From: GWE2-42-39 sp034003625
GTDB lineage: Bacteria > Bacteroidota > Bacteroidia > Bacteroidales > Prolixibacteraceae
Assembly (NCBI GenBank): GCA_034003625.1
Contig: JAVEYG010000007.1
Span: forward strand, 62,001 to 126,000
Direction: 5' to 3'
Length of the DNA: 64,000 nucleotides
Shown: positions 27,616 through 37,600 of the stretch, piece after piece
Numbering within the stretch: position 1 is the stretch's first letter
Layout of the letters: each line of letters begins with the position of its first letter
Made by a program: the position numbers and the translations under genes
The notes under the pieces: model-generated
Told to the model about the DNA's origin: nothing
Database searches by the model: none
Seen by the model: the letters and a program-made list of their open reading frames with translations, nothing else

Positions 27616-29322
27616 ATGAAGCCCACAATAATTTTCGTTTTCAAAGCAATCTTCTTTTTTGCCACATTACATCCCGGGATATCCTGTGCCCGACAGCTTA
27701 AATTTGAAGACCATATTCCGGCTTTTTACGGAGCTGAAGGGTTTGGGGCAAACACACCAGGTGGACGAGGAGGGATTATTTGCGAAGTGACCAACCTGAA
27801 TGATGCGGGGACCGGAAGCCTCCGCGAATGTCTTTCGGAAAAGCAGGGGCCGCGTATAGTTGTATTCCGGACAGGTGGAACAATAGAACTTTCTAGTCCG
27901 GTTGTTATGAGTGGGGAGGATGATTCATTTGTTACAGTTGCCGGCCAGACAGCCCCGGGAGGTGGCATCCAGATCAAAAACCACGGTATTATTATCAAAA
28001 GTGGCGCACACGACATTGTGATCAGGTACCTCCGCATCAGGCCGGGTAATGGAAGCGGACAAACAGAAATCGACACAGACGCAATCGAAATATGGGGTAA
28101 TACCTCAACCTCAGTAAAAAATATTGTTGTGGACCATGTGTCAATGGAATGGGCAATGGATGAAAACATCAGCGTTTGGGGAAATGTATCGGATATTACC
28201 ATCCAGTATTGCATCATTGCTGAAGCCAGGAAAACAGGACAAAACAATGAACATGCAAAAGGAATGCTGATCGGGGGGCCCAATGCAAAAGGCAACATTT
28301 CCATTCACCATAACCTGTTTGCCCAAAATCCAGACAGAAGCCCGAGATCGGGAGCCCCAAACCATGTCGATTTTGTCAACAACATCATCTACAATTGGGG
28401 AAATAACAATAACACAATGTTTGGCGACTATGAGAATCTGTATGGCTCTATGGGAACTCAAGTCAATTTGATAAATAATTTTTGGAAAAAAGGGACTGAC
28501 AGTTCCCCCAACCATAACGATGTGGTGTGGGTAAAGCCAAAAACTAAAATTTATTTAAAGGGCAACCGGGGGCCTAAATGCCCGTCGGGATGTTCCGTAA
28601 ATGAATGGGATATTGGTATCCGCGAAGAAGTCGGGCCATCCTGGCTACCTGCAAATGAAATCGTTTACCGTTCACCAGAGCAGTTTGAAACCCCGGCAAT
28701 TACGACTTATGAAACTTCTCAGGCGATTGATTCGGTACTAAAAAAAGCCGGTGCAATCGTCCCGTCACGAGATGCTGTTGATATCAAAATTGTGAACGAT
28801 GTAAAAAACGATGCCGGTTCATTGACCGATAACAACCCTTACCCCGTACTTGCTGCCGGAACCCCGCCCATGGACACAGATGGCGACGGAATGCCCGACG
28901 AATGGGAAATGTCCAGGGGGTTAGACCCAAATGATAACTCAGACCAAAATGGAGATATAAATGGAGATGGTTACACAAATATCGAGAAATACCTGGGTGA
29001 AAGAGCCGGCGATGTAAATTCCCAACCAATAACTTTTGCGAAGAAGGAGAAAAGGTCCCCAAAAAATAATTTCAAGGTCTTTCCCAATCCTTGTTACGGA
29101 AAATTCAGAATAGAATCAGCCTCACAGGATTGGCAATTGAAAAATGTTGACATCGTTACCATGCGGGGACAAGTTGTGGCAAGAATAAATCCTGAAACAA
29201 AAATATTTGATGTTTCAGCGCTTTCCGACGGGATGTATTTTATTCGGTTGGAATCGGCAGGAAAAAACACTGTCTGCCACATAAATAACATCGAACTAAA
29301 TAAATTTTTAATCCGACATTAA
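27616..29322 (+). CDS. Secreted PL1-like pectate lyase with T9SS sorting domain
   Basis: This 568-residue exported protein has a signal peptide (about 1-25) and a right-handed beta-helix of the pectate lyase type (about 35-350). Typical segments are AFYGAEGFGANTPGGRGG, GTGSLRECLSEKQGPRIVVF, VTVAGQTAPGGGIQI, IVVDHVSMEWAMDEN and ISIHHNLFAQNPDRSPR. A calcium-binding thrombospondin-3-like stretch (about 419-465, DTDGDGMPDEWE and NGDINGDGYTNIEKYLGE) follows, then a T9SS type A sorting domain (about 486-555, FKVFPNPCYGKFRIES and VSALSDGMYFIRL). It should cleave a uronate-containing polymer by beta-elimination at or outside the cell surface. The exact uronate (galacturonate or another) is not known. 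Confidence 0.88.
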   Translation: MKPTIIFVFKAIFFFATLHPGISCARQLKFEDHIPAFYGAEGFGANTPGGRGGIICEVTNLNDAGTGSLRECLSEKQGPRIVVFRTGGTIELSSPVVMSGEDDSFVTVAGQTAPGGGIQIKNHGIIIKSGAHDIVIRYLRIRPGNGSGQTEIDTDAIEIWGNTSTSVKNIVVDHVSMEWAMDENISVWGNVSDITIQYCIIAEARKTGQNNEHAKGMLIGGPNAKGNISIHHNLFAQNPDRSPRSGAPNHVDFVNNIIYNWGNNNNTMFGDYENLYGSMGTQVNLINNFWKKGTDSSPNHNDVVWVKPKTKIYLKGNRGPKCPSGCSVNEWDIGIREEVGPSWLPANEIVYRSPEQFETPAITTYETSQAIDSVLKKAGAIVPSRDAVDIKIVNDVKNDAGSLTDNNPYPVLAAGTPPMDTDGDGMPDEWEMSRGLDPNDNSDQNGDINGDGYTNIEKYLGERAGDVNSQPITFAKKEKRSPKNNFKVFPNPCYGKFRIESASQDWQLKNVDIVTMRGQVVARINPETKIFDVSALSDGMYFIRLESAGKNTVCHINNIELNKFLIRH

Positions 29323-29323
29323 C

Positions 29324-31282
29324 ATGAAAAAAATTATAAAAGAACTATTTAAGTCATTGTTTTTAATTGTCTTACCTGTTTTCTTTTCCTTTTCACAGGA
29401 GCCTGGGAACCTCATAAACAACCCGGGATTCGAAAATATTTCCGGGAATAATCCTGTTTATTGGACAACAACTGTTCCCGAACATGCGGGCAGTTGCAAA
29501 CTGGGAATCGATGAAACCGAATATCATTCCGGGAAGCATTCATTTAAAATTTCCCGGATATGGATTTTCCCCAGGAAACAAGCCAGTTTAAAAACCGAAA
29601 AGCCGGCAACGATCGATCCCCGAAAAAATTACCTTCTCAGTTTCTGGTATAAAACGAAGGACATTGACGAATACCCGGAACCATTTTCGGCCACTTATAC
29701 GGTTGCATGCGATACTACTCCTTCGGTGCAATACGGCAAGTTGATTTACAACTCCGATGAGTGGCAACCATATTACCTCCTGATGGACAATATTCCGGCT
29801 GACGGCAAAGAGGTGAGTTTCTCATTCAATACCATGGTGAATACCAGGGGAAGTATTTGGATCGACGATGTGGAGTTTAGGGAAGCCTCGAAAGAAGATA
29901 TAAGGCATTATGAACAGTGGCGGCGCCAAAATGTGACCCGCCCCATCGGGGATGCAACGGGGAAAACATTCGCGGCTACCGGATTTTACAGGGTCGAAAA
30001 AGCGGAAGACCGCTGGTGGTTGGTCGACCCTTCCGGAAACCCAACCTGGGCAATGAGCATCGATGGAACCAAACGGCCTGCCCAGGCGCTTGGCCGCGTA
30101 GACTATTCATCGGACTGGTTTGTAAGCCGGTTCGGATCGACGCCTGAAGCAGTCACGGAGAAAATGTACACCATTTATACCGACATCTGCGGGTTCAACT
30201 CCTTTGCCGGTTGGACAGGCGATGAGTTTGCACAGGTATCAAAGTCGCGCTATGAAGCAGGTCAGCCCTATATGCCAATGACCCGTGTTTTGGGGCTGGC
30301 AACGGCAACCCGTGAACCTGAAGTATTTGCTATGGATAGGGATGGCAACCGGCTCGATGGGGGACATGCCGTGCCTGATCCCTTCAACCCCAAATGGCGC
30401 AAAATGGCACGGCTTAGGGCTGAAAAAGCCATTATTCCTTATCGCGATGCCCCTTGGTTCCTGGGTTGGTTCGTTGATAATGAAATGAGTTTTGCAGAAC
30501 TGTACCGTTACATCTGGGCAGAATTCTCATCGAAAGAATTCATCCGTACCTTGGAAGAAAAATATAAGAACATCGATTTGCTCAACCGTGCATGGTCATC
30601 TTCTTTCCGTGCTTACCGGTACACTTCTTTTAATGACATATTGAACGACAAACCAGAGCCCATCGATTGGGATGATCCGTTGTGGACAGACTTCGCCACT
30701 TTTGAGCGTTATATGCTGAAAACATACATTGATTTTACTTACGATTTGGTGAGAGAACTGGATCCCAATCATCTGATCATATCCAACCGCATTAACCTGG
30801 ATCCCATGCCGGAAGCTTACCGGACAATCGATCTATGGAGCAGGTACGATATTGTGTGTATTAACATTTACCCCGACAATAACAAAATAGGTTTCAACCA
30901 GGGAGAAATTGAGATCATGAAAAAACTCTATGAGGGAACCGGACGCCCGGTGATGATCGGTGAGTGGAGCGTACCTGCCATTGATTCAGGTTTGTATGAA
31001 TTCGGAGTTGATTCGCTTGGCAGACCGCTCGACTGGAGCTGGCCTCAGGTAGTAAGAACCCAAAAAGAGCGCGGAGAGGTCTATAACACTTGCATCAGGC
31101 AATTGGCCTCACTCGATTTTATGGTTGGAGCGGGATGGTTCATCACATTTGATGCTAATACCAGACAACGCAGAGCAAACCGGGGGATTATGACTACTAA
31201 TTATGAATTGTATAAAGACCTTACGGATATAATGAAAGAATCTAATGCAGCTGTTAAAAAAGAACTCGGAATCACTTGGTAA
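29324..31282 (+). CDS. Exported clan GH-A glycosidase, GH42/GH50-like, with N-terminal CBM
   Basis: This 652-residue protein has a signal peptide (about 1-25), an N-terminal beta-sandwich module that resembles a carbohydrate-binding domain (about 27-190, NLINNPGFENISGNNPVYW and GSIWIDDVEFRE) and a TIM-barrel catalytic domain. The stretch FYRVEKAEDRWWLVDPSGNP opens barrels of the GH50/agarase type. The probable acid/base is Glu387 in WFVDNEMS and the probable nucleophile is Glu547 in MIGEWS, both fitting a retaining clan GH-A enzyme. The likely linkage is a beta-galactosidic or similar one, but this is inference. It follows the lyase by one base. Confidence 0.82.
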   Translation: MKKIIKELFKSLFLIVLPVFFSFSQEPGNLINNPGFENISGNNPVYWTTTVPEHAGSCKLGIDETEYHSGKHSFKISRIWIFPRKQASLKTEKPATIDPRKNYLLSFWYKTKDIDEYPEPFSATYTVACDTTPSVQYGKLIYNSDEWQPYYLLMDNIPADGKEVSFSFNTMVNTRGSIWIDDVEFREASKEDIRHYEQWRRQNVTRPIGDATGKTFAATGFYRVEKAEDRWWLVDPSGNPTWAMSIDGTKRPAQALGRVDYSSDWFVSRFGSTPEAVTEKMYTIYTDICGFNSFAGWTGDEFAQVSKSRYEAGQPYMPMTRVLGLATATREPEVFAMDRDGNRLDGGHAVPDPFNPKWRKMARLRAEKAIIPYRDAPWFLGWFVDNEMSFAELYRYIWAEFSSKEFIRTLEEKYKNIDLLNRAWSSSFRAYRYTSFNDILNDKPEPIDWDDPLWTDFATFERYMLKTYIDFTYDLVRELDPNHLIISNRINLDPMPEAYRTIDLWSRYDIVCINIYPDNNKIGFNQGEIEIMKKLYEGTGRPVMIGEWSVPAIDSGLYEFGVDSLGRPLDWSWPQVVRTQKERGEVYNTCIRQLASLDFMVGAGWFITFDANTRQRRANRGIMTTNYELYKDLTDIMKESNAAVKKELGITW

Positions 31283-31294
31283 AAATTCAAATTT

Positions 31295-32878
31295 ATGAAC
31301 AAATGGTATAAGAACAAATCGATGAAATACATGGTGAACGGCATTGTTCGTACATCAGTGCTGTTAGCGGGAAGCCTGATAACCATGCATGCATTTGCAG
31401 CCGAAAAACCTAATATCATACTCATTTATGCAGATGATTTGGGTTACGGCGATATAAGTTGCTATGGGGCAACAAAAATACAGACACCAAACATAGACCA
31501 TTTAGCAGAAAACGGTATTCGCTTCACAAATGCTTATGCCACCTCAGCAACCTGCACGCCTTCGCGCTATTCATTACTTACCGGTGAATATGCATGGAGA
31601 AAAAAGGGAACAAAAGTAGCTCCAGGCGATGCGGCGATGATTATTTCCACAGCGAAAAAAACATTGCCCTCAATGCTTCAAAAAGCTGGGTATGCGACTG
31701 CAGTAGTCGGGAAGTGGCACCTTGGTCTTGGATCAGATGGAGGTCCTGATTGGAATAGTGAAATTAAACCAGGACCCAAGGAAATTGGCTTTGATTATTC
31801 TTTCCTGATCCCTGCCACGGGTGACCGCACCCCTTGTGTATTTGTTGAAAACGGGCGTGTCGTTGGACTTGATCCGCAAGATCCGATCCAGGTAAGTTAC
31901 AAACATCCGGTAGGCGACGGACCAACCGTCATAAAAAATCCAGAACTGTTGAAGATGCGTTCCAGTTACGAGCACGACAACAGCATTGTCAATGGCATTG
32001 GACGTATTGGATATATGAAAGGGGGAAAATCGGCCCTTTGGGTAGACGAAGACATTGCTGATGTGATCACCGGAAAAGCGAAGGCATTTGTGAAGCAACA
32101 CAAAAATCAACCATTTTTCCTATATTTTTCTACACACGACATTCATGTTCCCCGCGTTCCGCATCAACGGTTTGCAGGTAAAACTGCTCTGGGACCACGA
32201 GGCGATGCCATTCTCCAACTGGATTGGTGTGTGGGAGAAATTGTCGAAACTCTCGAAAAATTGGGACTAAAAGAGAATACTCTGATCCTGTTTACCAGCG
32301 ACAACGGACCAGTAGTAGACGACGGGTACCATGATCAGTCAGTCGAATTATTAAACGGGCATACACCCTGGGGACAACTGCGGGGCGGAAAATATAGTGT
32401 CTTTGAGGCAGGTACAAGAATTCCTTTCATCGTCTACTGGCCATCACATGTCAAACAGGGTGTCTCCGATGCGCTGATATCTCAAATCGACTTGTTCAGT
32501 TCATTTGCGTCACTTACCGGACAAAAAATCGCGTCAGAAGATGCCCCAGACAGTTACGATATGCTTCCGGCCATTCTGGGAGAAACCACCCGGGCTCGTG
32601 ATTTTTTGGTTGAACATGGCTGGAGCCTATCTGTCAGGAAAGGAAACTGGAAATACATTGAACCGAGCGAGAAGTCCCGTTTCGACCCCTACACCAACAT
32701 TGAGTTAGGCAATGCCCCCTACCCGCAATTATACGATTTGTCGGTCGATCAAGGAGAAAAGACCAACCTGGCCGATAAATACGTTGAAAAAGCAGAGGAA
32801 CTGGCTGCCCTGCTGGATTCAATAAAACAGGGAATAGTAAGAAGCAATACTGCCGGCGCATTTCAGGAAAGCAAATAA
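31295..32878 (+). CDS. Exported type I sulfatase (S1 family)
   Basis: This 527-residue formylglycine-dependent sulfatase has a signal peptide ending near residue 36 (ITMHAFA) and the metal-binding IILIYADDLGYGD motif. The C-x-P-S-R signature ATCTPSRYSLLTG carries Cys87, which would be converted to formylglycine. GKWHLG and the later TLILFTSDNGP motif complete the active site. It should remove sulfate esters from oligosaccharides in the periplasm, which implies a sulfated substrate. An anaerobic maturase (anSME) would be needed and is not in the window. The subfamily was not determined. Another start at 31322 (MKYMVN) is possible. Confidence 0.93.
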   Translation: MNKWYKNKSMKYMVNGIVRTSVLLAGSLITMHAFAAEKPNIILIYADDLGYGDISCYGATKIQTPNIDHLAENGIRFTNAYATSATCTPSRYSLLTGEYAWRKKGTKVAPGDAAMIISTAKKTLPSMLQKAGYATAVVGKWHLGLGSDGGPDWNSEIKPGPKEIGFDYSFLIPATGDRTPCVFVENGRVVGLDPQDPIQVSYKHPVGDGPTVIKNPELLKMRSSYEHDNSIVNGIGRIGYMKGGKSALWVDEDIADVITGKAKAFVKQHKNQPFFLYFSTHDIHVPRVPHQRFAGKTALGPRGDAILQLDWCVGEIVETLEKLGLKENTLILFTSDNGPVVDDGYHDQSVELLNGHTPWGQLRGGKYSVFEAGTRIPFIVYWPSHVKQGVSDALISQIDLFSSFASLTGQKIASEDAPDSYDMLPAILGETTRARDFLVEHGWSLSVRKGNWKYIEPSEKSRFDPYTNIELGNAPYPQLYDLSVDQGEKTNLADKYVEKAEELAALLDSIKQGIVRSNTAGAFQESK

Positions 32879-32897
32879 CTATAATAAAACAATCACG

Positions 32898-34043
32898 ATG
32901 AGAAATTTCTTTAAATTCAGTTTCCCTTCTCTGTATCTAATGTCACATTTGTGCCAAGGAGTAATTTTTGCGCAGGAAGCGGATCTCAAATTAGTTGACT
33001 GGCAGCCCAAAAGCCAGTTAGTGGTCAAGGAAACCAAAGTTTTAAAACCAAAATTTCCGGTAATCGATATCCACAACCATCTGGGAAATCTCGGACAAAC
33101 CGATGTGTTTTTAAAAGAAATGGACGAGGCCGGGATATGGATGTGCGTGAGCCTCGATGGACGCTCCAGGGACGATTTTTACAAGAAACACCTTGAAACT
33201 TCCCTCAAAGTTTCCAAAGAAAGGTTCCTCGTATTTTTTGCACCCGATTTCAGTAAAATAGATGAACCTGATTTTGGAGAGAAAGAAGCCCAAAAACTGG
33301 AAGAATCTGTAAAATTGGGTATTAGGGGACTGAAAATCGCCAAATCATTGGGACTCACCATCAAAGATAAAAGCGGAAAACTCGTCCCGGTTGACGACCC
33401 CCGGATCGATCCCATCTGGACTAAATGTGGCGAATTAGGTATTCCGGTCATGATCCATGTCTCCGATCCAAAGGCCTTTCACACCGGGCCGATTGATCGG
33501 TACAACGAACGGTATGACGAATTGTCGCGTCACCCGGGTTGGTCATTTTACGGTGACAGCTATCCATCGAAAGATGAAATACTGGAACAACGAAACCGGG
33601 TCATTGCCCGGCACCCCAACACCATTTTCATCGGCGCCCACATGGGAAATTTGCCCGAAGAATTAGGGCGTGTATCTATGTGGTTAGAAAAATACCCCAA
33701 TTTTTATGTGGATATCGATGCCCGGATCAGCGAATTAGGCCGTCAGCCCTACACAGCAAGAAGATTTATGATCCAATACCAGGACCGGGTACTTTTTGGA
33801 ATGGATGACGCGCCCAACGCCGAAAAATATCGCGGCTACTTTCGCTTCCTGGAAACCGACGATGAATATTTTGAATCTGTGCCGGCTGGGAAACAAGGAC
33901 GTTGGATGATATACGGGCTTTACCTGCCAGATGAAGTCCTGGAAAAGATATACAACAAAAATGCTCTGAAAATACTAGGCATGTTTAAAGGATCACAGAA
34001 ATATAGTCTGGTTCAGGAAAAATCAGAAGATAGATCTAAGTAA
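32898..34043 (+). CDS. Exported amidohydrolase (PF04909 type), first of three
   Basis: This 381-residue protein has a signal peptide (about 1-23, ending near FAQEA) and a metal-dependent TIM barrel of the amidohydrolase-2 family. The N-terminal metal site is VIDIHNHLG (His-x-His), followed by PVMIHVSDP, FIGAHMGN and, near the end, VLFGMDDAP with the conserved Asp. Members of the family are hydrolases or decarboxylases such as lactonases. Two more members occur in this locus, at 34055 and 41681. The substrate is unknown; a role in removing an acyl, lactone or carboxyl group from the glycan is inference. Confidence 0.85.
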   Translation: MRNFFKFSFPSLYLMSHLCQGVIFAQEADLKLVDWQPKSQLVVKETKVLKPKFPVIDIHNHLGNLGQTDVFLKEMDEAGIWMCVSLDGRSRDDFYKKHLETSLKVSKERFLVFFAPDFSKIDEPDFGEKEAQKLEESVKLGIRGLKIAKSLGLTIKDKSGKLVPVDDPRIDPIWTKCGELGIPVMIHVSDPKAFHTGPIDRYNERYDELSRHPGWSFYGDSYPSKDEILEQRNRVIARHPNTIFIGAHMGNLPEELGRVSMWLEKYPNFYVDIDARISELGRQPYTARRFMIQYQDRVLFGMDDAPNAEKYRGYFRFLETDDEYFESVPAGKQGRWMIYGLYLPDEVLEKIYNKNALKILGMFKGSQKYSLVQEKSEDRSK

Positions 34044-34054
34044 AAACAAAAAAG

Positions 34055-35143
34055 ATGAAGAACACAAAACTCAAATTTTTAGTGATGTTACTGGCCGGTT
34101 TGATGGTATTGAACCAAGCGTACAGCCAGGATAAGGAAAGCATTCTATTGAAGGATTACAAACCGGTATCCATTTTCAAAATTCCGGTGACAAACATTCA
34201 AAAAGCAAAATACCCGATCATTGACATGCACGCCCACGATTACGCCAAAACCCCGGAAGAAGCCGATGTATGGGTGAAAAAAATGGACAGCCTGGGAATC
34301 CAAAAAACCATTATCCTGACTGGCAGGACCGGCCAGGCATTCGATGCTATTGTAACTAAATATTCCAAACATCCCGAACGTTTCGATATTTGGTGTGGCT
34401 TTGACTATTCCGGTTTCGATCAGCCGGGTTGGACCGAAAAAGCCGTCGCCGAACTTGAACGCTGCAAAAAGGCAGGGGCCAAAGGGGTTGGGGAAATTTC
34501 GGATAAAGGACAGGGGATTACCCGTTCAAAAGATGACCCGGCCAATGGAATGCACATCGACGATCCCCGGATGAAACCATTGCTGGAAAAGTGTGCCGAC
34601 CTGGGTTTACCAATCAACATCCACGTAGCCGACCCAATTTGGGCCTATCTCCCCATCGACAATAAGAACGACGGGTTGATGAGCGCTTTCAACTGGCGGA
34701 TCGACATGGGCAAACCAGGAATGTACAATCACGGACAACTCATACAAACCCTTGAAAGAGCTGTAAGGGAAAATCCCCGTACCACCTTCATTGCCTGCCA
34801 CCTGGCAAACTGCGATTTCGACTTAAGCATCCTTGGAAATTTACTGGACAAATATCCCAACCTCCATACCGATATTTCGGCCAGGTTTTACCAGACAGCA
34901 ACCATCCCCAGGCATACACGTGAATTTTATCAGCAATACAGCAACAGGATATTGTATGGAACAGATATGAGCACAGAAATGAACATGTATCGGTGGACCC
35001 TGAGGGTGCTGGAAAGCGCCGACGAACATTTTTACTTCCGGTACACATACCATTGGCCCATGTATGGACTGAACCTGGATTCTGACCTGCTGAAGAAAAT
35101 GTATCATGAAAATGCACAAAAGATATTAGAGCTATTGAAGTAG
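34055..35143 (+). CDS. Exported amidohydrolase (PF04909 type), second of three
   Basis: This 362-residue protein, 11 bases after the first amidohydrolase, has a signal peptide (1-24, ending in LNQAYSQ) and the metal motifs YPIIDMHAHDYA, LPINIHVADPIW, FIACHLANCDFD and RILYGTDMSTE. The shared order of motifs with the gene upstream indicates an old duplication. It lies directly before the intracellular sugar phosphate genes, so it probably belongs to the same transcript. Its chemistry is not known from sequence. Confidence 0.85.
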   Translation: MKNTKLKFLVMLLAGLMVLNQAYSQDKESILLKDYKPVSIFKIPVTNIQKAKYPIIDMHAHDYAKTPEEADVWVKKMDSLGIQKTIILTGRTGQAFDAIVTKYSKHPERFDIWCGFDYSGFDQPGWTEKAVAELERCKKAGAKGVGEISDKGQGITRSKDDPANGMHIDDPRMKPLLEKCADLGLPINIHVADPIWAYLPIDNKNDGLMSAFNWRIDMGKPGMYNHGQLIQTLERAVRENPRTTFIACHLANCDFDLSILGNLLDKYPNLHTDISARFYQTATIPRHTREFYQQYSNRILYGTDMSTEMNMYRWTLRVLESADEHFYFRYTYHWPMYGLNLDSDLLKKMYHENAQKILELLK

Positions 35144-35168
35144 TGAAAACAATAAAATTGGATTTAAG

Positions 35169-36329
35169 ATGACGGTTAATGAAGATTTAAATCATCAAAT
35201 TGGTAAGTACACAAAAAGGGAGATTTTCCAGCAGCCGGATGTGTGGAAAAAAACGAAGGAAGTTATTTTTTCAAGAAAAGAAGAAATTTCGGCATTCCTT
35301 AAGAAAGTCTATGAAAATAAGGAGGTGGACACAGTACTCACAGGGGCCGGTAGTTCTGCTTTTATCGGCGCCGCTGTAAGCGGGGTCTTTGTTAAGTTTA
35401 ATCATGTTTCTGCGCGCGCAATTCCCACAACCGAACTGATCACTCATCCCGACTTTTTGCTGTTAAAAGAAAAGGCTGTATTGCTGGTTTCGTTTGCCCG
35501 GTCGGGAAACAGCCCCGAAAGCCTGGCAGCAATAGATACTGTAAATAAATATTGCCGTCAGTCCTGGCATATTATTATTACTTGCAACGAAACGGGGGAA
35601 CTATATCGGAGAAGCGATGCCAGCAATATGTTAAAGATTTTGTTGCCTCCCGAAACCAACGATGAAAGCCTGGCCATGACCAGTAGTTTTTCTTCCATGA
35701 TGCTGGCTTACATTCTTATAGCAAAAATAGACACCTTGGATAGCGAAAAAGCCAACGTTGAGTTGCTTGCAGAATGGGGACGACGGATACTGGACTACGA
35801 ACAATCCATCGCACGAATCGCGGAGCTCAGTTTTAGCCGCGCTGTGTTTCTTGGCTCAGGCCCTTTGCGGGGGATAGCCGAGGAGAGCCATCTCAAATTG
35901 CAGGAACTCACTGACGGAAAGGTCATCTGTACCTGGGACTCGTTCCTTGGATTTCGCCATGGACCTATTGCCGTGGTCAACCAGGAGACTTTGCTGGTTT
36001 ACCTGTTTGCCGACCAGGAGCACACACGTCGGTATGAATTTGACCTGGTTAAACAGATCAGTGTCGACAATAAACACCTGGCGCAGATCGCAATTTCCCA
36101 TCATCCGGTGAAAATGACAGATGTGAATTTTGACCTGAACGTCAATTTTGGAAAGATAGAAGATCGGGACGCGCCCATAGAATACCTCTGCGTTGCTGAG
36201 GTGCTTGTTGCCCAATTACTTGGGTACTATAAGTCAATAGCCTTGGGTCTTGACCCGGACAATCCCTCCTCATCCGGAACATTTTCTAGGGTAGTGAAGG
36301 GAGTAAAAATTTATGAATTTAATATTTGA
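35169..36329 (+). CDS. agaS: AgaS-like SIS-domain sugar isomerase/deaminase
   Basis: This 386-residue cytoplasmic protein has two SIS (sugar isomerase) domains, with TVLTGAGSSAFIGAAVSG, AVLLVSFARSGNSPESLAAID and VFLGSGPLRGIAEESHLKLQELTDGK. Length and motifs match AgaS, reported to deaminate and isomerise D-galactosamine-6-phosphate to D-tagatose-6-phosphate. Its neighbours are a GatZ/KbaZ-like subunit, a PfkB kinase and a class II aldolase, which supports that role. The alternative, a GlmS-like or glucosamine-specific isomerase, is less likely because no glutaminase domain is present and the gene context is tagatose-type. Confidence 0.85.
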   Translation: MTVNEDLNHQIGKYTKREIFQQPDVWKKTKEVIFSRKEEISAFLKKVYENKEVDTVLTGAGSSAFIGAAVSGVFVKFNHVSARAIPTTELITHPDFLLLKEKAVLLVSFARSGNSPESLAAIDTVNKYCRQSWHIIITCNETGELYRRSDASNMLKILLPPETNDESLAMTSSFSSMMLAYILIAKIDTLDSEKANVELLAEWGRRILDYEQSIARIAELSFSRAVFLGSGPLRGIAEESHLKLQELTDGKVICTWDSFLGFRHGPIAVVNQETLLVYLFADQEHTRRYEFDLVKQISVDNKHLAQIAISHHPVKMTDVNFDLNVNFGKIEDRDAPIEYLCVAEVLVAQLLGYYKSIALGLDPDNPSSSGTFSRVVKGVKIYEFNI

Positions 36330-36331
36330 TT

Positions 36332-37600
36332 ATGCTGATTGAAAAAATAAAGAAACCGGACAGGAAGATAGACCTTCCTGTTACCGAATATATTCTGAAA
36401 AGAATAGAAGAGCTCAAACAACAGGGTCATCCGCCGCGCACCCTGTTTGCTGCCTGTCCTAATTCCATTTCGGTGATTAAAGCATCATTGCGTTCGGCAA
36501 AGCGAAACAATGCACCTATAATGTTTGCAACCACATTAAACCAAGTGGATTGTGACAGGGGATATACCAAGTTTAATCACGGCGAATTCGTCCGTTATGT
36601 CTATCAGGAATGTGAACGAATCAATCATACAGGGCCGGTCATCATTGCCATCGATCACGGTGGCCCCTGGTTAAAGGACATTCAGTCGGTTGAAAAATGG
36701 TCACTCGAAAAAGCGATGAACGGTGTGAAAGCTTCTTTTGAAGAAGCAGTAAAAGCAGGCTTTCAGTTAATCCATGTCGACCCGACAGTTGATATCTTTA
36801 TTCCTGAAGGAGAGACAATTTCCATTGACGTGGTTGCATCACGGACTACAGAACTAATCGCTCATATCGAAAACTTCCGGAGAAATAACAATTACCCAGC
36901 CATTTCATATGAAGTAGGAACTGAAGAAGTTCACGGCGGACTTGCCGACGAAACAACCTTTGACCGTTTTCTGCAATTGCTGAAACAGGGCCTTCAGGAA
37001 AAGGGGTTACAGGATGTATGGCCGTGTTTTATCGTAGGGAAGGTGGGTACCGATCTGCATACAACGACTTTTGACAAGGACGTGGCCATCCTGCTTACCA
37101 ATAAAGTGAAACCGCTGGGAAGTTTTATCAAAGGACATTACACTGATGGTGTGACCAATCCTGAGGAATATCCGCGTTCGGGAATGGGAGCTGCCAATGT
37201 GGGGCCCGAGTTTACGATCAGTGAATACGAAGCATTAATGGAACTTGAAGCAATAGAAACAGGGCTGTTTGAACAAAACAGGATTGCCATCCTGTCTAAT
37301 ATCCGTGAGACACTTTGGTCTGCTGTAATCGACTCTAACCGATGGAAGAAATGGCTACAGCGCGAAGAAATGGGCCTGGACTTCCAAGCCATCAGCCCCG
37401 AAAGGCAAACCTGGCTCATCTCGACCGGATGTCGCTACATTTGGCAAAATCCCGAGGTAGTCGTTTCGAGGTACCGCCTGTATGAGAACCTGCAAACAAA
37501 CGGAATCGACGCGGAAGAAATTGTCTTGAGCAGGATTGAACACGACATGGACAAGTATTTTGTGAATTTCAACCTGATCAACCTGAATAATTTTCTATGA
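36332..37600 (+). CDS. GatZ/KbaZ-like tagatose-bisphosphate aldolase subunit
   Basis: This protein of about 422 residues belongs to the non-catalytic partner family of class II tagatose-1,6-bisphosphate aldolase. FAACPNSISVIKASLRSAKRNNAPIMFATTLNQVDCDRGYT is very close to the family start, and IIAIDHGGPWLKD and IHVDPTVD follow. It would stabilise or activate the GatY/KbaY-type aldolase encoded at 38642. The ATG at 36332 follows the stop of the AgaS-like gene by two bases. A TTG at 36326 in the same frame overlaps that stop and is less likely. Confidence 0.88.
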   Translation: MLIEKIKKPDRKIDLPVTEYILKRIEELKQQGHPPRTLFAACPNSISVIKASLRSAKRNNAPIMFATTLNQVDCDRGYTKFNHGEFVRYVYQECERINHTGPVIIAIDHGGPWLKDIQSVEKWSLEKAMNGVKASFEEAVKAGFQLIHVDPTVDIFIPEGETISIDVVASRTTELIAHIENFRRNNNYPAISYEVGTEEVHGGLADETTFDRFLQLLKQGLQEKGLQDVWPCFIVGKVGTDLHTTTFDKDVAILLTNKVKPLGSFIKGHYTDGVTNPEEYPRSGMGAANVGPEFTISEYEALMELEAIETGLFEQNRIAILSNIRETLWSAVIDSNRWKKWLQREEMGLDFQAISPERQTWLISTGCRYIWQNPEVVVSRYRLYENLQTNGIDAEEIVLSRIEHDMDKYFVNFNLINLNNFL

